Positions 34,927-43,084 of a stretch of DNA of 64,000 nucleotides are shown here, piece by piece (the stretch's first letter is position 1; the number at the start of each line of letters is the position of its first letter). Location of the stretch: positions 1 to 64,000 of the forward strand of contig JAJONO010000018.1 in NCBI GenBank assembly GCA_021323535.1, written 5' to 3'. The position numbers and the translations under genes are program-made. Source of the stretch: Bacteroidota bacterium (GTDB lineage Bacteria; Bacteroidota; Bacteroidia; B-17B0; Aurantibacillaceae). The notes under the pieces are model-generated. The model saw only the letters and a program-made list of their open reading frames with translations. It was not told where the DNA came from and made no database searches.

Positions 34927-35474
34927 TATTTTTTATCGATACATTCATTCACTTCACCGGTGATTTGTTTTTTTAGTCGCATGTAATATACTTTCATCTG
35001 GTCCACCGGTTTGCTTACGTAAGCGGCAATTTCCTCGTAAGAAAAATCCTGGGCCCGCATTAGCAGTAAAATCCTTTTCCAGTCCTCGAGTTGTTTCAAG
35101 GCAATTTCGAGGCAAGCCATGTGTTTATTTACGGGCCCTTTTATTTCTTCCTGCTGATGTAAAGATCGTTCATGTTTTTCTGTCAGCTCAATGGTCTCCA
35201 CCGGGCTATTTTTTTTCTTCTGGTAATGATTTCTGAGGTTATTTACAAACACTGTAAAAATAAACCCGGCAAATTTTTTTTCAGTTTCGAATTTATAATC
35301 ACCCGCAACGTTCATTATTTTATAGAGTGTCTGGTAAACCAATTCCCAGGCTTCATCTTCGTCGAGGTTCCATTTTGCAACTGCAAAGCCATAAAGTTTC
35401 CTTCCGTAATTATTATAGAGAATAGTTACAGCATTCTTATCTTTCTTTTTTATTTCCTTAAGCAGTCCGATCAT
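34926..35474 (-). CDS. ECF-type RNA polymerase sigma factor
   Basis: 182 residues. Region 2 spans ~15-85 ('LYNNYGRKLYGFAVAKWNLDEDEAWELVYQTLYKIM', 'FAGFIFTVFVNNLRNHYQKK') and region 4 ~120-170 ('ALKQLEDWKRILLLMRAQDFSYEEIAAYVSKPVDQMKVYYMRLKKQI', a helix-turn-helix). It directs RNA polymerase to a specific promoter set. Its stop codon overlaps the start of the transmembrane SUMF1-like gene, implying translational coupling and a regulator pair. Upstream by 46 bp in the same direction are DUF4139 and PorP/SprF genes. Confidence 0.92.
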   Translation of the reverse strand: MIGLLKEIKKKDKNAVTILYNNYGRKLYGFAVAKWNLDEDEAWELVYQTLYKIMNVAGDYKFETEKKFAGFIFTVFVNNLRNHYQKKKNSPVETIELTEKHERSLHQQEEIKGPVNKHMACLEIALKQLEDWKRILLLMRAQDFSYEEIAAYVSKPVDQMKVYYMRLKKQITGEVNECIDKK

Positions 35475-35520
35475 AGGATCGATTAAATGTAAGCAATTTC
35501 ATTCGAAGGCCGCCTCATCT

Positions 35521-37071
35521 TTAAAAAGCCGGGCAGGAAATAGTCCTGAATTTCTTTTTAGAAGCTCGGTATCCCGATTCATAATGCTCCTTAGCCGTTC
35601 TTATTTTGTATTCGTAGTTCAGTGTTATATTTTCACCAGCTTTCACATTAAAGACCCATTTCAGCTGGCCTTCGTTTTTGTCGTAAAAGGCCCTGCCAAA
35701 ATCCACTTCCATTTTTTCTTTATCGTCTTTATCGAATACCGGCACCTGATCAATCACTTCTACGGGAAGTGTTTCTCCTGAATTGTTTTTAACGAGGATC
35801 TCTGTTTTTGTTTCCTCCACCGAAAAATTACCAATGAAAAAATGTTTGTGATCTACGGTCTTTTCATTCCTCGCGCATTGTATATTCTTATCTTTTCCCA
35901 GATACAGGTCCAGTGTATCGTTATCCGAATACGTATTCAGAAAAGTTCTACCCATGTAAGTTCCCATATTGTAAATGTTAGTGGTGCCCGGAATAAGATT
36001 ATAAGCGTTCCACGCCGGGATCTTTGCCATTAAAAATCCAAAAGGATCCATTTTGGGAATGCACAGGTAATTAAAGTCAGCTTTCATCTCGCTTGTATAA
36101 ACATCAATGGCATAAGGTTTGGCATCGGAGGGGATAGAATATTCATGAGCAATAGTATACTCTGTTACGGCGTTCATCACTTGTATCTCTTTGAATTTTA
36201 CATCACCCACCGGATTTTTTGAAGCTGACGCGCTGAGAGATGGCAATGAAAAACCATTTACCGGATCGGCAGTGGTTAATTTCATGTTTACATCCTGCCA
36301 GGATATTCCGCTTGCGTTAAAAACATTGGCCCGGAACACAAACTGTAAAGGCTTAGAGGGACCTTCGTATTTAAAATCATAAAGCGGGGCCCAGCCGGCT
36401 TTTGGAGTGAGGAATTTAAATTTAAATTTTACACGTTCTTCATTGGGACAATTTACGGTGACTTTAATTTCCGACATTGTTTTAACAGTGACTGTAACAG
36501 CCTGTTTCACCTGATTTTCGTGGTTATTAATTTTTTCGTTCAGAATATCTTCCTTTTCTCTCAGATAATATAATTGCGTGGCTAATTCGTAATAACGTTT
36601 ATTAAAAAAGTTAGAGGCTTTCTCAATCTCTGCTACCGAAACACCTTGTGTTGATAATCCTCCTATGGATTCGCCTTTGAATAACAAATTCTTTTCCGCT
36701 TCTGCTACTTCACTCTTGCAGTTTATCAATCCGAGTTGCTTTTTCCAGGACACAATACTATCCTTATAATTGATCACGCGTTCATTCACATTTCTTTTCT
36801 CTTTAGTGTAATTGATATGTTCTGACACTGTAACAATATTTACTTTAGGATTTGAGATGGAAACATTCACCGAGTTCTCTACTATATAAGGGGTAAGGTC
36901 GGTGAACACCACAGTGGTTTTACCTTTTGGCAAAGTGATTTCTTTTTCACAGCTGATTTCAGCCGCCGAAGTATATACTGTTACAAAATTTATCCTCGCT
37001 GTGGTTTCTACTTCTTTCTGAGCGCCTAACATCCATGGAAGCGCTATAAGCATTGCTGTTATTTTTTTCAT
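35521..37071 (-). CDS. DUF4139/DUF4140 (MuiA-like) exported protein
   Basis: 516 residues: signal peptide (1-17), an N-terminal DUF4140 region (~25-130, 'VTVYTSAAEISCEKEITLPKGKTTVVFTDL'), a coiled coil (~150-185) and DUF4139 (~205-500, 'LTPKAGWAPLYDFKY', 'VFRANVFNASGISWQDVNMKLTTADP', 'NLIPGTTNIYNMGTYMGRTFL', 'ENITLNYEYKIR'). The family is sometimes labelled 'mucoidy inhibitor MuiA'; its biochemical function is unknown. It follows the PorP/SprF gene by one base, so the two are co-transcribed. Confidence 0.88.
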   Translation of the reverse strand: MKKITAMLIALPWMLGAQKEVETTARINFVTVYTSAAEISCEKEITLPKGKTTVVFTDLTPYIVENSVNVSISNPKVNIVTVSEHINYTKEKRNVNERVINYKDSIVSWKKQLGLINCKSEVAEAEKNLLFKGESIGGLSTQGVSVAEIEKASNFFNKRYYELATQLYYLREKEDILNEKINNHENQVKQAVTVTVKTMSEIKVTVNCPNEERVKFKFKFLTPKAGWAPLYDFKYEGPSKPLQFVFRANVFNASGISWQDVNMKLTTADPVNGFSLPSLSASASKNPVGDVKFKEIQVMNAVTEYTIAHEYSIPSDAKPYAIDVYTSEMKADFNYLCIPKMDPFGFLMAKIPAWNAYNLIPGTTNIYNMGTYMGRTFLNTYSDNDTLDLYLGKDKNIQCARNEKTVDHKHFFIGNFSVEETKTEILVKNNSGETLPVEVIDQVPVFDKDDKEKMEVDFGRAFYDKNEGQLKWVFNVKAGENITLNYEYKIRTAKEHYESGYRASKKKFRTISCPAF

Positions 37072-37072
37072 G

Positions 37073-38026
37073 TTATAATAAATAGGTTAAATTAAATTGT
37101 GGTGTCGGTTTAAATTTTGGTTTTATAGTAACAGGATCATATCCCATGTCAACCATAAACTGTATGAATAACATATTTCTGTTCTGCGGAACATATCTGT
37201 ATCTTTTCTTTTTATAATCAGAATGGTTCCATTGTATCATCGGACTCACTACTACATAAGAACTATCGGTCCAACCAAGCCTTGCGCCGAGTTTTATTCC
37301 TGTAACACGCGACAGATATACGGCCATATAATTAAATGTTGCAAAATGATTCACCGCGGAAATCTGTTTACCTGAATATTTTTTGGCAAGAGCCGTGTAA
37401 TTGATATCCCATCTTCTCCATTGTAAAATTTTTCCGAGATCGCCCGCGCTCAGGACATAATACTCCGGAAAAAAATTACGGAACGTTTGAACAGAGCCAG
37501 GAAGATTATAATTAAGAATTCCTCCCGAAACATAATACTTATCGGCGGGCGAAGAAAACGAAAATGAAACATTGACATTACTTCCGTTGTATCTTCTTAT
37601 TCTATTTTCGCCAGCAGAGCTAAAACTGTAATTGTCAAAATTTCCTGCTGCAGATTTTACACTTAACAGTTTACAAAGTACCCCTACTCTTGTATATACT
37701 TTTCCGAACAGAATAGTCCGGTAAGCAATTCCTGCACCAGCATAACTATAATTAGCGCTGTCGTTTATGTTTGTATAACCTGCAACAGCTCCAACTCCGG
37801 AAAAATAATTTACGTTGTACATCGATATGCGCGCTGAAGTAGAAAAAAGTTTTTTCGGAGAAAATTCATTTCCGTGATGCGTGATGTTGGCTGTGATATG
37901 ATAAAGACTTGATGCCAGTATCGAAGGGTTTGTTTCGAAGTTGGTGTGTCGCACAGGATCGTAATTATAGATCTGGCCAAAAACAAATCCGTTCACGAAA
38001 AGAAAATATAAAATGAGTTGCTTCAT
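37073..38026 (-). CDS. PorP/SprF-family outer-membrane protein
   Basis: 317 residues from the ATG at 38026 (an upstream ATG at 38041 adds five residues before the signal MKQLILYFLFVNGFVFGQ). The opening 'NYDPVRHTNFETNPSILAS' matches the 'NPA.AG' region of PorP/SprF, and the rest is a beta-barrel with aromatic-rich strands ending '...PQFNLTYLL'. The family acts in T9SS, often tied to one neighbouring type B cargo or to gliding. Here the partner is not a cargo but a DUF4139 protein and a sigma factor. Confidence 0.8.
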   Translation of the reverse strand: MKQLILYFLFVNGFVFGQIYNYDPVRHTNFETNPSILASSLYHITANITHHGNEFSPKKLFSTSARISMYNVNYFSGVGAVAGYTNINDSANYSYAGAGIAYRTILFGKVYTRVGVLCKLLSVKSAAGNFDNYSFSSAGENRIRRYNGSNVNVSFSFSSPADKYYVSGGILNYNLPGSVQTFRNFFPEYYVLSAGDLGKILQWRRWDINYTALAKKYSGKQISAVNHFATFNYMAVYLSRVTGIKLGARLGWTDSSYVVVSPMIQWNHSDYKKKRYRYVPQNRNMLFIQFMVDMGYDPVTIKPKFKPTPQFNLTYLL

Positions 38027-38107
38027 TACCAGTATAAACAAAATCAGGTAACAAAAACCTACAATTAAATGATTTTCAGGACTTTATATGCTTTTGACGC
38101 ATCATAA

Positions 38108-38169
38108 TTTAACCACACAGGGATTTTGTTTCGCAAATTTTCTCTTCTCTGTTTCTCCGTGGTAGAAAA
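38108..38169. repeat. Intergenic palindrome, ACCACACAG/CTCCGTGGT
   Basis: AACCACACAGGG (38111-38122) and CTGTTTCTCCGTGGTAG (38149-38165) are imperfect inverted arms of the same family as the 41329 element. Unlike the others it lies between divergent genes (PorP/SprF and TfoX-like). Confidence 0.6.
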
Positions 38170-38296
38170 CATTATGGTTTCCGGAAAGAGAGTGACAACA
38201 TGGTTTCAATTCTTTATTCAATGATTACAATATTGTTTGTTGAGATTGTTGAATTTAACGAAGCATTCCTTTTCGTACCTTCAATAAAAAAACAAG

Positions 38297-38662
38297 ATGG
38301 CTTTTGATGAAAAATTAAACGATCGTTTAAGAGAAGCGCTGGCTGATGTTCCTAAAAAGATTGAAGAGAAACACATGTTTGGCGGAGTGTGTTATATGGT
38401 TAACGGAAAAATGTGTGTTGGAATTGTAAAAGACGAGCTCATGTGTCGTATTGGTCCCAACGCCTATGAAGCAGCTTTAAAGAAACCCGGTTGTCACGAA
38501 ATGATCTTCACAGGCAAGCCAATGAAAGGTTACGTATTTGTGAACGAGGAAGGAATGAAAACAAAAAAAGATTTAGAATACTGGGTAAATCTAAGTCTTA
38601 AGTTTAACGACGAAGCAAAATCGTCGAAGAAAACTCCCGCTAAAAAAACAAAGAAAAAATAA
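38297..38662 (+). CDS. TfoX/Sxy N-terminal domain protein
   Basis: 121 residues. Residues ~8-105 match the TfoX N-terminal domain: 'EEKHMFGGVCYMVNGKMCVGI', 'LMCRIGP', 'MKGYVFVNEEGM'. The C-terminus is a lysine tail (KTPAKKTKKK) that may bind nucleic acid. In gamma-proteobacteria TfoX regulates competence, but single-domain copies such as this are widespread and not linked to competence. Its stop directly abuts the stop of the next gene on the other strand. Confidence 0.9.
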   Translation: MAFDEKLNDRLREALADVPKKIEEKHMFGGVCYMVNGKMCVGIVKDELMCRIGPNAYEAALKKPGCHEMIFTGKPMKGYVFVNEEGMKTKKDLEYWVNLSLKFNDEAKSSKKTPAKKTKKK

Positions 38663-39085
38663 TCACATCCTGATCTTCGTTTTTAAAAATTCGAAGTATT
38701 TAGGATCGTCGTTTTCAAAAATTTCGTCTCCTGCAATGGCATAAGCCCGTGTGAGCTCATCAGCGGCCCTGGTTAAATTTCCAACTTCAAACTGACATTG
38801 GCCCAAACGTAAATGAATAAAAGGATTTCCGATAGCACCCGGACAGTGCATTACGCTTGACAAATTATCGACGCCCGCCTGGTAATCTCCACCCAGAAAA
38901 TTACTGTCGCCAATCGCTGCCAATATCCAGGTACTGGCTTCCCAATCTGTTTTCGGATCCGGCACCAGGTCAAACGCCTGCCAGTATTTTTCTAACGCTC
39001 CGGAATAATTTTCTTCCGATGCAAGGTTATCACCCTCTTCACAAAGAAGATCAATTCTATCTGCGGTTTGTTCATCCATTTCCAT
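38663..39085 (-). CDS. Small TPR-like protein
   Basis: 140 residues, acidic, no signal peptide. Helical repeats are visible ('LASEENYSGALEKYWQAFDLVP', 'AIGDSNFLGGDYQAGVDNLSS', 'RLGQCQFEVGNLTRAADELTRAY'), i.e. three TPR-like pairs. Similar short proteins accompany many Bacteroidota and Proteobacteria genes; function unknown. It starts 3 bp after the NAD-binding protein gene and is probably its operon partner. Confidence 0.8.
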   Translation of the reverse strand: MEMDEQTADRIDLLCEEGDNLASEENYSGALEKYWQAFDLVPDPKTDWEASTWILAAIGDSNFLGGDYQAGVDNLSSVMHCPGAIGNPFIHLRLGQCQFEVGNLTRAADELTRAYAIAGDEIFENDDPKYFEFLKTKIRM

Positions 39086-39088
39086 ATT

Positions 39089-39751
39089 TTATTTTTTTGA
39101 TAATGTTATAATATCTTTTACTTCTACAATTTGTTTTTCAAATCCTTTTGATGCCGCGTTGATCATGGCGAGTCCGAGTTGTTTCAATGTAGAGCCCGAC
39201 CCTGGAGCCACGGCTTTTAACACCCAGTACAACCATCCAAAATATTTATAATACGTAAGCGTGTTTTTTAATCCTTTTGTAGGATATAACATTCCCGGCC
39301 TGAAATTGTATACTTTCTTAAAAGGAAGTTTCCCGAGATCATTTTCCGTTTTTCCTTTCACACGCGCCCACATGGTTCTGCCTTTTTCTGTACTGTCGGT
39401 ACCCGCACCGGAGATATAACAAAAGATGAGATCAGGGCTGACTTTAGAAAGCGTTTCGGCAAAATGCATTGCTAGTGTATAGGTCTTTTTGAAGAACTCT
39501 TCTTCTTTCATTCCTACTGAAGAAACGCCAAGACAAAAAAAGCAGGCATTGTATCCTTTTAGTTTTTCGATGATGGCAACCATGTCGTAAAAATCTGCAT
39601 GAATGATCTCTTTGAGCTTAGGATGTACAACTCCGCACGGCTTACGGTTTATTACCAGCACTTCCTCCACAGCGTTGTGATGAAGACACTCATGAAGAAC
39701 GCCCTCTCCAACCATTCCGGTGGCGCCTGTAATAATGGCTCTCAGTTTCAT
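39089..39751 (-). CDS. NAD(P)-binding epimerase-like (SDR) protein
   Basis: 220 residues with an N-terminal Rossmann motif 'IITGATGMVGEG' (G-x-x-G-x-x-G) and 'INRKP' after strand 2. An atypical SDR catalytic area follows ('YISGAGTDSTEKG', without the full Y-x3-K). It matches the small oxidoreductase/NAD-dependent epimerase group known from Bacteroidota and yeast (Fmp52-like). Substrate unknown. First gene of a two-gene minus operon; its start is only 45 bp from the divergent TPR gene. Confidence 0.85.
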   Translation of the reverse strand: MKLRAIITGATGMVGEGVLHECLHHNAVEEVLVINRKPCGVVHPKLKEIIHADFYDMVAIIEKLKGYNACFFCLGVSSVGMKEEEFFKKTYTLAMHFAETLSKVSPDLIFCYISGAGTDSTEKGRTMWARVKGKTENDLGKLPFKKVYNFRPGMLYPTKGLKNTLTYYKYFGWLYWVLKAVAPGSGSTLKQLGLAMINAASKGFEKQIVEVKDIITLSKK

Positions 39752-39773
39752 ATATTAAATATAGACTTTTTTG

Positions 39774-39781
39774 TAGCTTTG
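39774..39781 (+). promoter_or_regulatory. -7 box of the TPR gene at 39797
   Basis: TAGCTTTG matches TAnnTTTG and lies 15 bp before the preferred ATG. It also argues against the longer frame, whose start would lie upstream of this box and inside the opposite gene. Confidence 0.45.
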
Positions 39782-39796
39782 AAACAAATAATTTTC

Positions 39797-40567
39797 ATGA
39801 GCATAGATCCTGAAATACAATTGTGGAGAGACAAAACGAATAAACTCATTGCCACTTTTGAAAGGCATATTCAAAATGGAAAACTCAACCATGAGAACAT
39901 TGTAGCTTTTGTAAAACAGGTTATGGGAGCAGTTATCAGGAGGGAGCGTTTTCATAACCCCTATCACGACACTGAATTTGAACAGTGCTTTGATTCGTTT
40001 TACCAATACATTCAAAGATCATCGAGCCATCAAACGGCCCTTGTCATGATTCCGATGCAGGCACAGTTAATGGAAACAGGAGGGTTAAGTATGAAAGAAC
40101 TTATTGAATATCTTCATGAAACTATTTTGCTTGAAAAAGGATTGTTTGAAGAAAAAGAGACAAGTCCCGAAGATGAAGATGACTATGCCACAGACACTTT
40201 TAACTCTGTGCTTGATCGCGTTGAAGAGTCGGCCGAAAATAACGATTACCAGAACGCTATTTTTTTTCTTGATGAAGCTTTTGTGATCGCAGAAAATAAT
40301 CCCCTGCTGATATACGATCGTTTAAACATGATCAATAACCGGGCTTTTTATAACTGCCAGCTTGGTAATTATGAAGAGGGGCTTAAGGATTGTACAAAAG
40401 CTATCAGCGAAGATGCAGATTACGGTGTGATCTATCATACACAAGCGGAGATATACTTTGCATTAAAGCATTATCGGAAAGCTCTTGATTCGATAAACCT
40501 GGCTATAGAACGGGAAGACACTGCGGATAAACACGAATTCAAAAAGAACATTTTATCTAAACTCTGA
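39797..40567 (+). CDS. TPR protein
   Basis: 256 residues from the ATG at 39797; the frame is open back to 39599 but that part overlaps the divergent NAD-binding gene and looks non-coding. The N-terminal ~130 residues are helical with no known domain ('LWRDKTNKLIATFERHIQNG'). Residues ~140-250 contain three TPR units ('AENNDYQNAIFFLDEAFVIAENN', 'NNRAFYNCQLGNYEEGLKDCTKAI', 'HTQAEIYFALKHYRKALDSINLAI'). Cytoplasmic, function unknown. Confidence 0.82.
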   Translation: MSIDPEIQLWRDKTNKLIATFERHIQNGKLNHENIVAFVKQVMGAVIRRERFHNPYHDTEFEQCFDSFYQYIQRSSSHQTALVMIPMQAQLMETGGLSMKELIEYLHETILLEKGLFEEKETSPEDEDDYATDTFNSVLDRVEESAENNDYQNAIFFLDEAFVIAENNPLLIYDRLNMINNRAFYNCQLGNYEEGLKDCTKAISEDADYGVIYHTQAEIYFALKHYRKALDSINLAIEREDTADKHEFKKNILSKL

Positions 40568-40650
40568 TCTTATCGGGAATTAATTCCCCATCCTTAACAA
40601 AATTAAACTCCTTTATTATCTGGCATAAACTTTTTAATGTACTCCCGGGA

Positions 40651-40701
40651 TCCGGTCAGTTCCGTGAAAGGATGCCTTCCTTTTTCTATTGGCTGACCGG
40701 A
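40651..40701. promoter_or_regulatory. Inverted repeat upstream of hsp20
   Basis: TCCGGTCAG (40651-40659) and CTGACCGGA (40693-40701) are perfect 9-bp inverted arms 33 bp apart, ending 44 bp before the Hsp20 start codon. They could form a leader hairpin or hold two half-sites for a regulator. Confidence 0.4.
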
Positions 40702-40745
40702 ACCAAAGATTGATTTTTATTATTAACCATTAAAACATTAACAAC

Positions 40746-41201
40746 ATGGACACAGCCACAAAACGCCCGATGCGAAACATTCTTCTACAACCTTCATGGT
40801 ATAATCCTATTGACAAGTTCTTCAGAAATGATTTCCTTGCCTTATGGAACGGTAATATTCCTGAAACCCTTCCTTCAGTAAATATTAAAAACGAAAAAGA
40901 AAACTACCGGATAGAAATGGCCGCGCCGGGATTAAGAAAAGAAGATTTTCACATCGACATTGAAGAATCTGCACTGACCATTTCCTGCGAAAAAAATTCT
41001 GAAATAACAGAGGAAAAAGACGAAGAAGGTTTTTACAGGAGAGAATACAACTACTCTAATTTCTCGCGCAGACTGGCGCTTCCTGAAAACCTCGACATGG
41101 ATAAGATCGCGGCCAAATACAACAACGGCATCTTAAACGTTAGCATTCCTAAAAAGAACGGCGTATTTTCTAACAAAAACCAGAAAGTAAAGATTGAATA
41201 A
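40746..41201 (+). CDS. Small heat-shock protein (Hsp20/alpha-crystallin)
   Basis: 151 residues. The alpha-crystallin domain spans ~38-135: 'VNIKNEKENYRIEMAAPGLRKEDFHIDIEESALTISCEK', 'YRREYNYSNFSRRLALPENLD' and the signature 'YNNGILNVSIPKK'. It works as an ATP-independent holdase that keeps unfolding proteins soluble. The C-terminal extension has 'KVKIE' in place of a classical I-x-I. It is alone, and an inverted repeat in its leader may control it. Confidence 0.95.
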   Translation: MDTATKRPMRNILLQPSWYNPIDKFFRNDFLALWNGNIPETLPSVNIKNEKENYRIEMAAPGLRKEDFHIDIEESALTISCEKNSEITEEKDEEGFYRREYNYSNFSRRLALPENLDMDKIAAKYNNGILNVSIPKKNGVFSNKNQKVKIE

Positions 41202-41328
41202 AGAAAATCTTTAACCACTCTTCATCTACCGCGTGGGATCAGGACAAACTCTGGACCCCAACCGCAGAAAGAAAAGGAAGAATTCATAGATTAAGTGGAA
41301 GAAAGGCTTTGAAATATTTCCTTTTTCC

Positions 41329-41410
41329 TACCACAGAGACACAAAGAAACAGAGCAACTTTCATCGGCGATGAAAATCAAAACTTTGTGGTCTTTGTTTC
41401 TCTGTGGTTT
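41329..41410. repeat. Best-preserved intergenic palindrome (ACCACAGAGACAC...)
   Basis: Left arm TACCACAGAGACACAAAGAA (41329 on) and right arm CTTTGTTTCTCTGTGGTTT (41391-41410 region) are inverted copies; the centre holds a perfect hairpin TTTCATC-GGC-GATGAAA (41359-41375). It lies between convergent genes (hsp20 and the small minus-strand gene) and could fold as one long stem. Confidence 0.75.
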
Positions 41411-41414
41411 AAAC

Positions 41415-41666
41415 TTATTTGTCAACCCAGACCTTGGCCTTTTTCATATGGCTGAAACCTCTTTCAAAAGGAATATAATCCACAATCCTGCTTATTCTGA
41501 TGCTGATAACCACTTCCACAAAAAAATCGTGGAGGGCATATACATTTACGAGATAGTCATTATCAAAATATGAATCCAGGTAAATTCCGTTCTTCTTAAT
41601 GTAGCTTGCTTTAGTCTTATCGTTGTCCTTCGCAAACTTTGATATGGTAATGAGTTGTTTTTCCAT
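41415..41666 (-). CDS. Conserved-looking small hypothetical protein
   Basis: 83 residues from the ATG at 41666 (the frame is open a further nine codons upstream). The sequence starts 'MEKQLITISKFAKDNDKTKA' and reads like a compact alpha+beta protein with two strand-rich stretches ('GIYLDSYFDNDYLVNVYAL', 'FFVEVVISIRISRIVDYIPF'). Codon use resembles its neighbours. I do not recognise a family. It is divergent from thioredoxin and ends against the palindrome at 41329-41410. Confidence 0.65.
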   Translation of the reverse strand: MEKQLITISKFAKDNDKTKASYIKKNGIYLDSYFDNDYLVNVYALHDFFVEVVISIRISRIVDYIPFERGFSHMKKAKVWVDK

Positions 41667-41839
41667 TGTACCACGTTTTAAATTACATAACAAAGTACGT
41701 GAGGTTTAAGTCGGTACTAAAGTTTTAAAGGATGTTTTTGTTGCGTGTGTAAGATTTTCAATACTTTTATAGTTCTGTACGGTTGGTCCTACCTGAAAAC
41801 AGGGATATCCGAAGGCACATTTTTTGACTACAAACTTAC

Positions 41840-42130
41840 ATGGCAGATTTTAATTCAATCATAAATTCAGGAAAACCCGTGCTGGTAGACTTTTTCGCTG
41901 AATGGTGCGGTCCCTGTAAAACTATGGCGCCTATTCTCAAAGAAGTGAAAGAAAAAGTAGGCGACGCCGCTACGATCATAAAAGTAGATATTGATAGAAA
42001 TCAGGCGGCAGCTAGTGCGTATCATGTACGAAGTGTTCCTACTCTTATACTCTTCAAAAACGGAACGGTTATCTGGAAACGTTCGGGAGTTATACAGGCC
42101 AGCGAGCTGATAGAACTTCTCTCTGCTTAA
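41840..42130 (+). CDS. trxA: Thioredoxin
   Basis: 96 residues, a short but complete thioredoxin fold. Active-site 'AEWCGPCKTMAP' (CGPC), the buried acid in 'VDFFAEW', the cis-proline in 'VRSVPTLILFKNG' and the late glycine in 'WKRSGVIQ'. It reduces protein disulphides in the cytoplasm, recycled by thioredoxin reductase (not in this window). It has a 13-bp stem terminator just after its stop. Confidence 0.95.
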   Translation: MADFNSIINSGKPVLVDFFAEWCGPCKTMAPILKEVKEKVGDAATIIKVDIDRNQAAASAYHVRSVPTLILFKNGTVIWKRSGVIQASELIELLSA

Positions 42131-42143
42131 ATAGAAATAGATT

Positions 42144-42176
42144 AAAATTGTTTAAAGGTTGTTTAAACAATTTTTT
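42144..42176. terminator. Bidirectional terminator between trxA and the double-receiver gene
   Basis: AAAATTGTTTAAA (42144-42156) and TTTAAACAATTTT (42162-42174) pair perfectly over 13 bp with loop GGTTG; T-runs follow on both strands. It overlaps the stop of the minus-strand gene at 42175. Confidence 0.9.
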
Positions 42177-42975
42177 ACCATACTCCCTTAATGTAATTCT
42201 CCACTTTATTGAACGCTTCATCGTCTTTTCGTACATAATGGCAATGATAGGTTTTGGTGGCTTCAGTGGCTACATGAATATCGCTCTGAGAACTGAGTAA
42301 AATAATATTTGTTTCAGGTTTCTGCGCTTTGATCTGCTGTATGGTCTGAAGTCCGGTTTCAGCATCGTAATATTTTGTATCGAGAAAATAATCCATGATA
42401 ATAATTCCCGGGTCCTGGCGATTAAGCTCCATGAGCGCAACTTCCCCAACGGGAAAAATTTTCACTTCCTGCACATCCGGGAATGAGGTTTTGAGGTACG
42501 CCTGAAGCGCTTTGGCATAAGCAGGATTATCCTCTACAATAAAAATTGTTTTCGATTTTATTTTTTTTGTCCAGAAATAATCCACTGAAAGTTGTTGTTC
42601 TTTTTTAGTTCTGCTAACACTCATAATAGCCTCTCTCAATTTCTCAACAGCTTTCTTATCTTTCTTCTCAATATACTCGTAAGCCCCCGCTTCCATAAGG
42701 TCCCCGGCCACCTGCACGTCAGGCTGATTTGTAAGTATGATCACGGCCAGCTTGGGTTTCTTTTCATGGATCCGTTTAAGAACCTCTAATCCGTTCGTTC
42801 CGGGAAGAAGGTAATCCAGGATCACCACATCGGGTTGTTCATCCAGTGCCGCAATACACTTTTCGGCTGTTTCATACGAAGTAACATTAAAATGCCCTTC
42901 ATCTTTAAGGGCCTCATTCAAAAAATAGGTGTATAAATCGCTATCTTCTACAATAAATATGGAAAAACGTGTCAT
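42175..42975 (-). CDS. Double-receiver response regulator
   Basis: 266 residues made of two receiver domains and nothing else. Receiver 1: acidic pair 'VEDSD', phospho-Asp54 ('VVILDYLLPGTNG'), 'IILTNQ' and lysine in 'YIEKKD'. Receiver 2 (from ~142): 'VEDN', Asp195 ('IIIMDYFLDTK'), 'ILLSSQ' and 'YVRKDD'. Both look able to accept phosphate. With no DNA-binding or enzymatic output it probably acts as a phosphate shuttle or binds a partner. No kinase is adjacent. Confidence 0.92.
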   Translation of the reverse strand: MTRFSIFIVEDSDLYTYFLNEALKDEGHFNVTSYETAEKCIAALDEQPDVVILDYLLPGTNGLEVLKRIHEKKPKLAVIILTNQPDVQVAGDLMEAGAYEYIEKKDKKAVEKLREAIMSVSRTKKEQQLSVDYFWTKKIKSKTIFIVEDNPAYAKALQAYLKTSFPDVQEVKIFPVGEVALMELNRQDPGIIIMDYFLDTKYYDAETGLQTIQQIKAQKPETNIILLSSQSDIHVATEATKTYHCHYVRKDDEAFNKVENYIKGVW

Positions 42976-43059
42976 GATCGTCTGTCTTTTACTGGTGACT
43001 CATAAAAATAGGTGCCACCTTATTTATCGGTTGGTTGGTATGGGGTAACATAACTTTAT

Positions 43060-43067
43060 TATTTTTG
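43060..43067 (+). promoter_or_regulatory. -7 box of the WG-repeat gene
   Basis: TATTTTTG fits TAnnTTTG, 17 bp before the ATG at 43085. A TTGG at 43035 is about 22 bp upstream, slightly too far for a normal -33 element. Confidence 0.4.
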
Positions 43068-43084
43068 ATTCAAAACACGGGAAT

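Noticed and set aside
39599-39796. Longer start for the TPR protein at 39797
   Set aside because: The extension is antisense to the N-terminus of the NAD-binding protein and precedes the -7 box at 39774.
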